Below, piece after piece: positions 7,733-17,025 of a DNA stretch of 36,678 bases (positions within the stretch are counted from its first letter, which is position 1; each line of letters opens with the position of its first letter). Origin of the DNA: AA29 sp041481445 (lineage in GTDB: Bacteria; Acidobacteriota; Vicinamibacteria; Fen-336); NCBI GenBank assembly GCA_041481445.1, contig JBGPBV010000064.1:1-36678 (forward strand). Direction: 5' to 3'. Made by a program: the position numbers and the translations under genes. The notes below the pieces were generated by a model that saw only the letters and a list, made by a program, of their open reading frames with translations, was not told the DNA's origin and searched no databases.

Positions 7733-8137
7733 ATGCGTCCCGGCATCCTGTCCCTGCGCGCGGCCGCTCCCTTGATCCTCGCCGTGCTCGCCGCCGGCTG
7801 CGGGCCCACGACGATCACGAGCAGCCAGAGCACGGTCACGACCGACGACATCCAGGCGGACGTGCCGGTGCGCATCACCGCGGCCAAGTTCGTGCCCTCC
7901 ACCCTGCACCTGTTCGAGGGCCTGGTGGCGACGTTCGTGAACGAGGACACGGTCGCGCGCACCATCGGCGTGGACGCCGTGCACAGCGATCAGGCCGGAT
8001 GCGCCGCGGTGGCGATGACGCTGCAGCCGGGGGAGCGGCGCGCGACTCCGCCGCTGCCCCACTTCGCGGCCTGCTTCTTCAACGACGGCCAGCGGCCCAC
8101 GGACAAGGTGTTCCAGGGAGTCGTCGTCACCCACTGA
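7733..8137 (+). CDS. cupredoxin-like lipoprotein lacking most copper ligands
   Basis: A 134-residue protein with a type II signal peptide. The lipobox LAAGC makes C23 the lipidated cysteine, followed by a Ser/Thr linker. Residues about 45-134 resemble a small cupredoxin beta-sandwich (ITAAKFVPSTLHLFEG, then ATFVNEDTVARTIG, and a closing VFQGVVVTH strand). In a typical cupredoxin the HTV histidine sits where this protein has R76-T77. The C-terminal Cys-x-x-His-x-x-x-Met loop keeps only C114 (CFFNDGQ). H84, C90 and H110 are also present and might offer an alternative site or a disulfide. ATG with GGGAGG upstream. Fold assignment is moderate; copper binding is doubtful. Confidence 0.78.
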   Translation: MRPGILSLRAAAPLILAVLAAGCGPTTITSSQSTVTTDDIQADVPVRITAAKFVPSTLHLFEGLVATFVNEDTVARTIGVDAVHSDQAGCAAVAMTLQPGERRATPPLPHFAACFFNDGQRPTDKVFQGVVVTH

Positions 8138-8148
8138 GAAGGCGGGGC

Positions 8149-9350
<1,202 letters not shown>

Positions 9351-9354
<4 letters not shown>

Positions 9355-9785
9355 GCGCGTCGCGTGGCCTTGGCCAGGATCCAGAGCGGCCCCACCAGCA
9401 GGTGGGCCAGGTTGCGGAAGAAGGCGGGCGAGCGCTTCTCGTAGACGTAGTGGCCGACGAACTGGAGGATCCAGCCCGCGACGAACAGGAACACCGCGAG
9501 GCCCATCGGGATCGAGCGGCTGGCCAGGATGGTGAGCGCGGACAGCACGAACATGAGGGCGGCCAGCGTCACGTCGAGGGTCAGGTAGTAGGCGGTGGCA
9601 GAGGCGAGCAGGACCTCGGCCAGCGTCACCGTGAAGCCGAAGGCGGCGAACAGGGGCACCGCGCCCAGCATCGCGAACCCGCTCACGATGATGAGCGGGA
9701 TGCCGACGTAGTGGCAGGCCTTGTTCCCGGGGGTCCCGTGGAAGGCCGCGTAATCGCGGAAATGGTTGCGGAGCACGGGGCTCAT
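9351..9785 (-). CDS. Mpo1-like (DUF962/YGL010w family) membrane protein
   Basis: A 144-residue, four-helix membrane protein. The family signature is present: FHGTPGNKACHYVGIP (H16, H25) near the N-terminus and QFVGHYVYEKRSPAF (H112, E116) near the C-terminus. In yeast, Mpo1 uses such histidines to bind iron and carries out alpha-oxidation of 2-hydroxy fatty acids. The bacterial homologues are mostly uncharacterised, so lipid metabolism is inferred from the family. ATG start with a strong GAGGAGG Shine-Dalgarno. The start is 50 nt after the hemQ stop, and a TATACT box lies in that gap. Its stop overlaps the beginning of the sugar dehydrogenase frame. Confidence 0.85.
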
Positions 9786-9804
9786 CGGGGTACCTCCTCG
9801 GCGG

Positions 9805-9810
9805 AGTATA
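9805..9810 (-). promoter_or_regulatory. possible -10 box TATACT before the Mpo1-like gene
   Basis: Minus-strand TATACT 19 nt before the ATG at 9785, in the 50-nt gap after hemQ. No -35 match is seen upstream in the GC-rich hemQ 3' end. It could allow transcription separate from hemQ. Confidence 0.3.
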
Positions 9811-9835
9811 CGCCCCGCCTGCGGGCCCGGCCGCG

Positions 9836-10669
9836 TCAGCTCTTCAGGGCCGGGACCTCGCCCTCCAGGTACCGCGGCAGCTCGTCCGCGGCGAACTGCA
9901 GGCCCACGTAGAACGCCCCGAACTCCGCATACCAGGCGCTGGCCTCGTCGAAGCGCATCTCGTAGATGAGCTTCTTGAACACGAGGGGATCGTCCGCGAA
10001 GAGGTCCACTCCCCACTCCCAGTCGTCGAAGCCGATCGACCCCGAGATGATCTGGGTCACCGCCCCCGCGTAGTGGCGGCCGATCACGCCGTGGTCGCGC
10101 ATCATGCGCGCGCGCTCCTCGACGGGGACGGCGTACCAGTTCCGCTCTTCTCCGCGCCGCTTGTTCATCGGGTAGAAGCAGACGTGCCGGCGGGCCGGGA
10201 CCTCCTGGAAGAGGCGCCCGATCACCCGCTTGCGCTGATCCTCCATCTCGGCGTCGAAGGCCGTCTCGAACTCCGGCGAGCCGCGCACGAGCCCCTTCTC
10301 GCCCAGGCGGGTGTGGATCTGCGCGGTCATCTCGTACATCCCGAGCTCCACCACCGAGACATACGACGTGGTGGGCTCGAGGAAGGGGGCCACGGCCAGG
10401 CGCGACACCGCGAGCTGGGCCGCCTGCAGCGCATCGAAGTCGCGGCGGAAGTGGACGAGCATGAGGTCGCCCTTGTGGCCGAGGAGGGTGGTGAGCGCGG
10501 TCGCGCCCTCGTCGCCGTGCGGCAGGCCCTTCAAGGCGTCCACCGCGGCCGCGGCGCGCTGCTTCCGCTCGCCGGCGGGGAGCGCGCGCCAGGCCTCCCA
10601 CCGGATCCGGAACATCTGGTGCAGGACGCTCCAGCCGTCGAGCGTCTCGGGTACCCGCGGATCGTGCAT
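9836..10669 (-). CDS. hemQ: coproheme decarboxylase HemQ (chlorite dismutase family)
   Basis: Catalyses the last step of the coproporphyrin-dependent haem pathway, oxidative decarboxylation of coproheme to haem b with H2O2. The 277-residue protein shows the catalytic Tyr in CFYPMNKRR (Y166) with K170, and the proximal haem ligand in MMRDHGVIGRHY (H193). The Tyr-to-His spacing of 27 matches that in Staphylococcus aureus HemQ (Y145/H172). The downstream IGFDDWEWGVDLF and FDEASAWYAEFG segments are also typical. ATG start without a Shine-Dalgarno; a TAGAAT box ends 6 nt before it, suggesting a leaderless mRNA. First gene of the minus-strand run hemQ, Mpo1-like, sugar dehydrogenase. Other haem genes are not in the window. 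Confidence 0.93.
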   Translation of the reverse strand: MHDPRVPETLDGWSVLHQMFRIRWEAWRALPAGERKQRAAAAVDALKGLPHGDEGATALTTLLGHKGDLMLVHFRRDFDALQAAQLAVSRLAVAPFLEPTTSYVSVVELGMYEMTAQIHTRLGEKGLVRGSPEFETAFDAEMEDQRKRVIGRLFQEVPARRHVCFYPMNKRRGEERNWYAVPVEERARMMRDHGVIGRHYAGAVTQIISGSIGFDDWEWGVDLFADDPLVFKKLIYEMRFDEASAWYAEFGAFYVGLQFAADELPRYLEGEVPALKS

Positions 10670-10675
10670 GACGCG

Positions 10676-10681
10676 ATTCTA
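10676..10681 (-). promoter_or_regulatory. putative -10 box (TAGAAT) of hemQ, leaderless arrangement
   Basis: TAGAAT matches TATAAT in five of six positions and ends 6 nt before the hemQ ATG. Transcription would start at or near the start codon. No Shine-Dalgarno is present and no good -35 hexamer is seen. Confidence 0.45.
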
Positions 10682-10731
10682 GGCCAGGCGCCCCACCGCG
10701 GGAGTCACAAAGTTTTGCCGCGGTGCAAGAC

Positions 10732-10799
10732 GCCTGACTTGGAAAGGTCACGCCGCGGGATCAGAATGACAGTTTACCAGGCAGCCTGACGCGCCTGAC
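10732..10799 (+). repeat. three GCCTGAC direct repeats in the hemQ/efflux intergenic region
   Basis: GCCTGAC occurs at 10732-10738, 10784-10790 and 10793-10799 within the 146-nt gap between the divergent hemQ and efflux genes. The last two copies are 9 nt apart. They could be regulator-binding half-sites, but no regulator gene is adjacent. Confidence 0.35.
10739..10767 (+). promoter_or_regulatory. weak sigma70-like promoter for the efflux operon
   Basis: TTGGAA (10739-10744), 17 nt, then CAGAAT (10762-10767); each hexamer matches consensus in four of six positions. It would give a leader of about 40 nt before the GTG at 10816. Confidence 0.35.
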
Positions 10800-10815
10800 C
10801 GAGGTCGCGATTCCC

Positions 10816-11940
10816 GTGAGACAGCACCCGACGGCACTCCTCTGGACCGCGGGCCTGGCCCTCTCTGCCGCCGCTCTCGGGTGCACGAAGGCCACGCAGG
10901 GGGCGGCCGCTCCCGGCCGCCGGGCGATCGCGGTCAAGGTGGAGCCGGTCAACGCCCGCGACGTCACCTACAAGATCCAGGCCGTGGGCAGCCTCGAGGC
11001 GGAGGAGGTCGTGCAGGTGACGGCGGAGGTGGAAGGCGTCGTGACCGACGTGCGCTTCAACGAGGGCATGCGCGTCGGCCCCCAGACGATCCTCTTCCGC
11101 ATCGACCCCGAGCGCTATCGCCTGGAGGCGCAGCGCGCGGAAGCCAGCTTCCAGAAGGCGATGGTGGACCGCCGCCGCGCGGAGCAGGACCAGCAGCGCC
11201 GCGAGCAGCTGGCCAAGGAGCAGCTGGTGGCCGTCGAGGAGCTGAACCGCTCGCGCGGAGAGGCCGACCGCCTGGCCGCGGAAGCCGATTCCGCCAAGGC
11301 CGCGCGCGACATCGCCCTGCAGAACCTGCGCCGGGCCGAGGTGCGCGCGCCCCTCGGCGGCGTCATCAACACGAAGACGGTGGAGACGGGGCAGTTCGTG
11401 AAGACCGGGAACATCCTGGCCACCCTCGTCGACACCAGCCGGCTGCGCCTGCGCTTCAAGGTCTCCGAAGGCGAATCGCTGCGCGCCCGCGCCGGGCAGG
11501 ACGTGAGCTTCACGGTGGCGGCGCTGGGCAACACGCCGTTCCGCGGGCAGATCTACCACGTCGGCGAGATGGCCGATCCCGCCACGCGGCAGGTCGAGGT
11601 CGTGGCCTGGGTGAAGAACCCCGGCGTCCTCAAGCCCGGGTTCTTCGCGGAGGTGGACCTGGCCTCGGAGACGCGCGCCAACGCGGTGATCGTGCCCGAG
11701 CGCGCGGTCCTGGCCAGCGAGCGCGGCTTCGTGGCCTTCGTGGTCGAGGGCACCAAGGCGCGCCTGCGGCCGCTCAAGCTCGGCATTCGCACCGGCGACG
11801 GCGGGGTCGAGATCCTGTCCGGGGTCACGGCGGGGGAGAAGGTCGTGGTGGAGGGATCGGACCGGCTCGCCGACGGGGTCGAGGTCCAGTCCGGCTCCCC
11901 CGCCGACACGCGCGCATCCGGTAGCGCCGAGGCACGCTAG
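10816..11940 (+). CDS. RND efflux periplasmic adaptor (membrane fusion) lipoprotein
   Basis: A 374-residue HlyD/AcrA-like adaptor that links an inner-membrane RND pump to an outer-membrane channel. It has a lipoprotein signal with lipobox ALGC (C23). A first barrel-sandwich half follows (VQVTAEVEGVVTDVRFNEGMRVGPQ), then a Gln/Arg/Glu-rich coiled coil (about 105-175). The returning half (RAEVRAPLGGVINTKTVETGQFV), a beta-barrel domain and a membrane-proximal domain (GVEILSGVTAGEKVVVEG) complete it. GTG start. The stop is 2 nt before the ATG of the pump gene. No outer-membrane factor (TolC-like) gene is nearby, so one must be supplied from elsewhere. Confidence 0.92.
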   Translation: MRQHPTALLWTAGLALSAAALGCTKATQGAAAPGRRAIAVKVEPVNARDVTYKIQAVGSLEAEEVVQVTAEVEGVVTDVRFNEGMRVGPQTILFRIDPERYRLEAQRAEASFQKAMVDRRRAEQDQQRREQLAKEQLVAVEELNRSRGEADRLAAEADSAKAARDIALQNLRRAEVRAPLGGVINTKTVETGQFVKTGNILATLVDTSRLRLRFKVSEGESLRARAGQDVSFTVAALGNTPFRGQIYHVGEMADPATRQVEVVAWVKNPGVLKPGFFAEVDLASETRANAVIVPERAVLASERGFVAFVVEGTKARLRPLKLGIRTGDGGVEILSGVTAGEKVVVEGSDRLADGVEVQSGSPADTRASGSAEAR

Positions 11941-11942
11941 CC

Positions 11943-14900
11943 ATGTCCGACGACACGCGACGGCCCGCCGACGGAGAAGAGGAAGACCCCAAGAAGATCG
12001 CGACGGGCTCCACGCTCGCCGACATCTCCATCCGCAACCACGTCTTCGCCTGGATGCTGATGCTGGGCCTCATCGGCTTCGGCATCATCTGCTTCACCGG
12101 GTACGGCGGCGTGGTCAAGGGACTCGGGGTCAGCCAGAACCCCGACGTGGACTTCCCGGTGGTCAACGTCTCCGTGAGCTACGAGGGGGCCTCCCCCGAG
12201 ATCATGGAGTCGGACGTCGTCGACCCCATCGAGGACGCCATCACCTCCGTGGAGGGCGTGAAGGAGATCTCCTCCACCTCCCGCCAGGGCTCCGCCAACA
12301 TCACCGTCGAGTTCGAGCTCTCGCGCAACATCGACCTCGCCCTCCAGGACGTGCAGACGCGGGTGGCCCAGGCCGCGCGCAACCTGCCCCGCGAGCTGGA
12401 CCCGCCCATCATCAACAAGACCAACCCCGAGGACCAGCCGATCATGTGGCTGTCCCTCTCGGGCACGCGCTCGCCCACGTTCATGGCCGACTACGTCCGC
12501 AACGTCATCAAGCCCTCGCTGCAGACGATCGAGGGCGTGGGCGAGGTGTTCATCGGCGGCTACCGGCAGCGCTCCGTGCGCGTGTGGTTCGACGCCTCCC
12601 GCCTGGAGGCGCAGGGCCTGACCGTCCAGGACGTCGACCGCGCGATCGAGAACGAGCACCTGGAGGTCCCGGCCGGGCGCATCGAGACCCCCGAGCGCGA
12701 GATGAACGTGCGCGCGGAGGGCGAGGCCATCGACGTCGCCGCCTTCCGGCAGATCGTGGTGGCCTTCCGCCAGGGCACGCCCGTGCGCCTCCAGGACGTG
12801 GCCGTGGTCGAGGACGGGCTGGAGGACCGGCGCCGCCTGGCCCGCAGCGACGGGGAGCCTTCGCTCGGCTTCGGCATCCGCAAGCTGCGCGGGGCCAACG
12901 CGGTCGAGGTGGGGGACCGGGCCCGCGCCCGGCTGGAGGAGCTCCGCCAAGACCTGCCCGAGGGCCTCACCCTCGGCGTGCGCTTCGACAGCACGACGTT
13001 CGTCAAGCACGCCATCAACGAGATCCTGTTCACGCTCCTGCTGGCGGCGGTGCTGACGGGGATCGTGTGCTGGGTGTTCCTCGGCTCCTGGTCGAGCACG
13101 GTCAACGTCCTGCTCGCCATCCCCACGTCGATCCTGGGAACCTTCATCGTCATGTACTTCCTGGGCTTCACCCTCAACACCTTCACGGTGCTGGGGCTGA
13201 CCCTCACGGTGGGGATCGTGGTGGACGACGCCATCATGGTCCTCGAGAACATCTACCGGCACCGCGAGCACGGGGAGGGGAAGATCAAGGCCGCCTCCGT
13301 CGGCGCGCGCGAGATCACGTTCGCGGCCGCCGCCGCCACCCTGGCCATCATCGCGATCTTCCTGCCCGTCGCCTTCATGAAGGGGATCATCGGGAAGTTC
13401 TTCTTCCAGTTCGGCGTCACGATCTCGGTGGCCGTCCTCATCTCGCTCCTGGAGGCGCTCACCCTGGCCCCGATGCGGTGCTCGCGGTTCCTGGAGGTGG
13501 GCGAGCGGCGCGGGCGGTTCGGGAGCGCGGTGGACCGTGCGTTCGAGCGGCTCTCCTCCGGATATTCGCGCGCGCTGCGCCCGGCCCTGCACCATCGCGC
13601 GGCCGTGATCGGCGGCGCCGCCCTGTTCTTCCTCCTTTCCCTCGGCATCATCGGCCTCCTGCGCCAGGAGTTCGTGCCCGCGGTGGACTCGAGCCGCTTC
13701 CAGATCCGTTTCCAGACTCCGGTGGGGACCAGCCTCGACGTGACGGACGCCGCCCTGAAGGACTTCGAGACGTTCCTGTCCACCCGCGGCGAGGTGGACG
13801 GCATCTTCGCCTTCATCGGCGGCTTCGGCGGCGGCGACGTCAACACGGGGATGGCGATGGTGACCATGAAGGATCCCCCCGACCGTCCGCGGGACCCCAA
13901 GCTCGGCCGGGCCCTGAACCAGCAGGAATTCATGGACGTCGTCCGCGGCTTCGCGGCCACGAGGCCCGGCATCCGGGCCGGCCTCATCGACCCCTCGCAG
14001 CAGGGCTTCTCGCCCACGCGCGGCGGCGGCTATCCCCTGGAGATCACGATCCGCGGCCGCGACTGGGACAAGCTGGGCGAGTACTCCAAGAAGATCATGG
14101 AGGACATGCGGCAGACGGGGGTCATCACCGACGTGGACAGCGACTACCAGGTCGGCATGCCCGAGGTGAAGGTGGTCCCGGACCGCAACAAGGCCGCCGA
14201 CCTCGGGGTCTCGATGAGCGACATCGGCCAGACCGTCAACGCCGCCATCGGGGGCCTGCGCGTGGGCAAGTTCAAGGAGGGCGGGCGGCGCTACGACATC
14301 CGCGTGCGCCTCCTCGCCGACCAGCGGGCCAAGCCGGAGGACATCAAGCGGCTGTTCGTGCGCACGCAGTCCGGCCAGCTCGTGCGCCTGGGCGACATCG
14401 TGCGCATCGAGCAGGAGCCCACCCTGCAGGCCATCACCCGCAAGAGCCGCGAGCGCGCCATCACCATCTTCGGCAACGTGGCCCGCGGGGCGTCGCAGAA
14501 GGACGCGCTCGCCAAGGGCCTGGATCTCGCGCGCGCGGCCCTGCCCGAGGGCTACCGCGCCACGCCGTCCGGCAGCAGCCTCGCCTTCAAGGAGTCGTTC
14601 TCGTCCCTGGGCTTCGCCTTCACGATGGGCCTCATCGTGGCCTACATGGTGCTGGCCACCCAGTTCAACGCGTTCACGCACCCGTTCACGGTCCTCCTCG
14701 CCCTGCCCTTCAGCATCAGCGGGGCCCTCGTGGCGCTGTGGGTCTCCGGCCAGAGCCTCAACGTCTACAGCATGCTGGGCCTGATCCTGCTCATGGGGAT
14801 CGTGAAGAAGAACTCGATCCTGCTCGTCGATTTCACGAACCAGCTCCGCGACCAGGGCTATGAGCGCCACGAGGCCCTCTACAAGGCCTGCCCCATCCGC

Positions 14901-15209
14901 TTGCGGCCCATCCTCATGACCTCGTTCGCGACCATCGCCGGCGCCATCCCGCCCGCCCTCGCCCTCGGCCCCGGCGCGGAGCTGCAGCGGCCGATGGCCG
15001 TCTCCGTCGTGGGGGGGATGATGCTCTCCACGCTGTTCACGCTCTTCGTGGTGCCCTCCGCGTACAGCGTCCTCGACGACGTGGTGTCGTGGAACGCGGA
15101 CCGGCGCAAGGAAGGCGTGCCCCTGTGGGCGGGCCTCGGCCATCGCTTGCGCCGCGGCAAGGGCCGGCCCCAGCCGCCGGCGGCGCCCGCGGCCGCGCCC
15201 CAGGCCTAG
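11943..15209 (+). CDS. RND-family efflux permease (HAE1/AcrB-like)
   Basis: A 1088-residue, twelve-helix proton-driven exporter with two large periplasmic loops. The TM4 proton-relay pair is present (TVGIVVDDAIMVLENI; D428, D429, equivalent to AcrB D407/D408). The TM10 lysine region is kept (GIVKKNSILLVDF). The N-terminus carries about 25 extra charged residues before the usual NHVFAWMLM helix, and the C-terminus ends in a Pro/Ala tail; both are mild departures from AcrB. Substrates cannot be predicted; drugs, solvents or lipids are all possible. Operon with the adaptor (2-nt gap). The sigma factor gene follows after 29 nt. Confidence 0.94.
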   Translation: MSDDTRRPADGEEEDPKKIATGSTLADISIRNHVFAWMLMLGLIGFGIICFTGYGGVVKGLGVSQNPDVDFPVVNVSVSYEGASPEIMESDVVDPIEDAITSVEGVKEISSTSRQGSANITVEFELSRNIDLALQDVQTRVAQAARNLPRELDPPIINKTNPEDQPIMWLSLSGTRSPTFMADYVRNVIKPSLQTIEGVGEVFIGGYRQRSVRVWFDASRLEAQGLTVQDVDRAIENEHLEVPAGRIETPEREMNVRAEGEAIDVAAFRQIVVAFRQGTPVRLQDVAVVEDGLEDRRRLARSDGEPSLGFGIRKLRGANAVEVGDRARARLEELRQDLPEGLTLGVRFDSTTFVKHAINEILFTLLLAAVLTGIVCWVFLGSWSSTVNVLLAIPTSILGTFIVMYFLGFTLNTFTVLGLTLTVGIVVDDAIMVLENIYRHREHGEGKIKAASVGAREITFAAAAATLAIIAIFLPVAFMKGIIGKFFFQFGVTISVAVLISLLEALTLAPMRCSRFLEVGERRGRFGSAVDRAFERLSSGYSRALRPALHHRAAVIGGAALFFLLSLGIIGLLRQEFVPAVDSSRFQIRFQTPVGTSLDVTDAALKDFETFLSTRGEVDGIFAFIGGFGGGDVNTGMAMVTMKDPPDRPRDPKLGRALNQQEFMDVVRGFAATRPGIRAGLIDPSQQGFSPTRGGGYPLEITIRGRDWDKLGEYSKKIMEDMRQTGVITDVDSDYQVGMPEVKVVPDRNKAADLGVSMSDIGQTVNAAIGGLRVGKFKEGGRRYDIRVRLLADQRAKPEDIKRLFVRTQSGQLVRLGDIVRIEQEPTLQAITRKSRERAITIFGNVARGASQKDALAKGLDLARAALPEGYRATPSGSSLAFKESFSSLGFAFTMGLIVAYMVLATQFNAFTHPFTVLLALPFSISGALVALWVSGQSLNVYSMLGLILLMGIVKKNSILLVDFTNQLRDQGYERHEALYKACPIRLRPILMTSFATIAGAIPPALALGPGAELQRPMAVSVVGGMMLSTLFTLFVVPSAYSVLDDVVSWNADRRKEGVPLWAGLGHRLRRGKGRPQPPAAPAAAPQA

Positions 15210-15217
15210 CCCGGGTG

Positions 15218-15223
15218 TAGAGT
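15218..15223 (+). promoter_or_regulatory. weak -10-like TAGAGT before the sigma factor gene
   Basis: TAGAGT lies 15 nt before the ATG at 15239 in the 29-nt gap after the RND permease. It fits TANNNT only, and no -35 is seen. Read-through from the efflux operon is equally likely. Confidence 0.2.
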
Positions 15224-15238
15224 TCGGCCTCGGCACCC

Positions 15239-15982
15239 ATGGCCGAGACCCGCCCCGTCCCTCCCGGCGCCTTCCCCCCCACGCGTGAGAGCCTGGTGCG
15301 CGCGGCGGCGGGTACGGACGGCGAGCCCCGGCGCCTGGCCTTCGGCGCCCTGGCCGAGGGGTATTGGCGTCCCGTCTACAAGTACCTGCGCTGGCGGTGG
15401 CGCGCCGACCGCGCGGAAGCGGAGGACCTCACCCAGGGGTTCTTCGCCCGCGCCTACGAGAAGCGCTGGTTCGAGCGCTTCGACCCCGCGCGCGGGCGCT
15501 TCCGCACGTTCCTGCGCGTCTGCGTGGACGGCCACGTCTCCCACGAGCGCGAGGCGGCGGCGCGGCTCAAGCGCGGCGGGGGCGCGCCCCTGCTCTCTCT
15601 CGACGTGGAAGGCGCGGAGCAGGAGCTGGCGCGCGACCGGCGGGCGGAAGTGGACGACTTCGAGGCCTGGTTCCATCGCGAGTGGGTGCGCGCGCTGTTC
15701 ACGCGCGCGGTGACGGCGCTCGAGCGGCGTTGCGCGGAGACCGGACGCCAGTCCGCCTTCGCGGTGTTCCGGCGCTACGACCTGGAGGGCGAGGACGGCG
15801 AGCGGCCGACCTACGAGGCGCTCGGCCGCGAGCTGGGCCTGCCCGCCACCCAGGTCACGAACCACCTCTCGGCGATGCGGCGCGAGCTGCGCCGCGAGGT
15901 GCTGGACGCGCTGCGCGCGCTGACCGCGAGCGAGGAGGAGTTCCGGGCGGAGGCGCGCGACCTCCTGGGGATCGCGCCATGA
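15239..15982 (+). CDS. ECF-like RNA polymerase sigma factor paired with a kinase
   Basis: A 247-residue sigma70-family protein. Region 2 is recognisable (YWRPVYKYLRWRW, then AEDLTQGFFARAYEK, with FDPARGRFRTFLRV after it). Region 4 shows a helix-turn-helix (TYEALGRELGLPATQVTNHL). The linker between regions is long and acidic, as in ECF groups linked to Hanks kinases in Planctomycetes and Acidobacteria. There is no Shine-Dalgarno at the ATG. The stop overlaps the next gene's ATG (ATGA at 15979-15982), so sigma factor and kinase are probably translationally coupled. No anti-sigma factor is adjacent; control by phosphorylation is inferred from the pairing. Confidence 0.88.
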   Translation: MAETRPVPPGAFPPTRESLVRAAAGTDGEPRRLAFGALAEGYWRPVYKYLRWRWRADRAEAEDLTQGFFARAYEKRWFERFDPARGRFRTFLRVCVDGHVSHEREAAARLKRGGGAPLLSLDVEGAEQELARDRRAEVDDFEAWFHREWVRALFTRAVTALERRCAETGRQSAFAVFRRYDLEGEDGERPTYEALGRELGLPATQVTNHLSAMRRELRREVLDALRALTASEEEFRAEARDLLGIAP

Positions 15983-16959
15983 GCCTCTCCGACGCCGCGC
16001 TCGTGCGCCTGGCCGCCGTCCTGGACGAGCCGGACCTGGCGGGCACGAAGTACGAGCTGCGCGGGCGGGTGGGGCGCGGGGGGATGGGAACGGTGTGGCG
16101 CGCCTTCGACCGCGAGCTGGGCCGCGAGGTCGCGCTCAAGGTCATGAACGGGCCCGAGGCGCGGCCGGGTGGCGTCGCCCGCTTGCGCACGGAGGCGCAG
16201 GTGCTGGCCCGGCTCGAGCACCCCGGGCTCGTGCTCGTGCACGACCTGGGCACGCTTCCGGACGGGCGCCCCTTCTACGCGATGAAGCTCGTGCGCGGGC
16301 GGCGCCTCGACGAGCACGTCCGCGACCTGCCCCAGCGCGCGGCCCGGCTCCGCGTCTTCGAGCGGATCTGCGAGGCGGTGGCCTTCGCGCACGCGCAGGG
16401 AGTCATCCACCGCGACCTCAAGCCGCAGAACGTGATGGTGGGCCCGTTCGGGGAGGTGCTCGTCCTGGACTGGGGCGTGGCCAAGGTCCTGGGCGGCGAG
16501 GCGCCGGAGACGCCGCCGCCCGCCGCTGGTCTCGATGCGGCACCGGCGCGGGTGCCCGTCGATCCCGACGCGGCCACCCTCACCGCCGCCGGGACCGTGC
16601 TCGGCACGCCCGGCTACATGGCCCCCGAGCAGGCCCGGGGCGAGAGCGCGGTCGGCGTGGCCGCGGACGTCTACGCGCTGGGCGCGCTCCTTTCGTTCCT
16701 GGCCGGCGAGGGTCCGCCCCGGGCCCTGGCTGCCGTCGTCGCCCGGGCTCGCGCTCCGCGCCCGGAGGACCGTTACCCGTCGGTGGGCGAGCTGCAGGAG
16801 GACGTGTCTCGCTTCCTGTCCGGCCTCCCCGTGACCGCGTACGCGGAGGGCCCGGTCGAGACCGCGCGACGGCTGGCCGTGAAGTACCGGACGCCCCTGG
16901 TCCTGGTGGCCGCCTACCTCTTGATGCGGGTCCTCCTGGCCGTGCTGGCCCGGGTCTAA
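15979..16959 (+). CDS. membrane-tethered Ser/Thr protein kinase
   Basis: A 326-residue Hanks-type kinase with all key catalytic residues: glycine loop GRGGMGTVW, ATP lysine K54 (VALKVM), HRDLKPQN (D146, K148, N151), and metal-binding D164 in a DWG variant of DFG. The activation segment ends in GYMAPE (215-217). The DWG form is common in related bacterial kinases and should be active. A proline-rich insert (about 172-200) sits in the activation region. The protein ends in a single transmembrane helix (about 305-325) with almost nothing outside, so it probably senses through partners. ATG overlaps the sigma factor stop. Likely role: phosphorylating the sigma factor or its partner (inference). 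Confidence 0.92.
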   Translation: MSLSDAALVRLAAVLDEPDLAGTKYELRGRVGRGGMGTVWRAFDRELGREVALKVMNGPEARPGGVARLRTEAQVLARLEHPGLVLVHDLGTLPDGRPFYAMKLVRGRRLDEHVRDLPQRAARLRVFERICEAVAFAHAQGVIHRDLKPQNVMVGPFGEVLVLDWGVAKVLGGEAPETPPPAAGLDAAPARVPVDPDAATLTAAGTVLGTPGYMAPEQARGESAVGVAADVYALGALLSFLAGEGPPRALAAVVARARAPRPEDRYPSVGELQEDVSRFLSGLPVTAYAEGPVETARRLAVKYRTPLVLVAAYLLMRVLLAVLARV

Positions 16960-17025
16960 AGGAATGGCGCGGGGGCGCGTAAGGGGAGAGTGCGGGCACG
17001 CTTCTCCCGCGGAGGTGGATCGAGA

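Noticed and set aside
11937..15236. Long open frame on the minus strand (about 1099 codons) opposite the RND permease
   Set aside because: It is antisense to a gene with clear motifs and translates to Arg/Gly/Asp/His-rich low-complexity sequence, as GC-rich codon bias produces on opposite strands.
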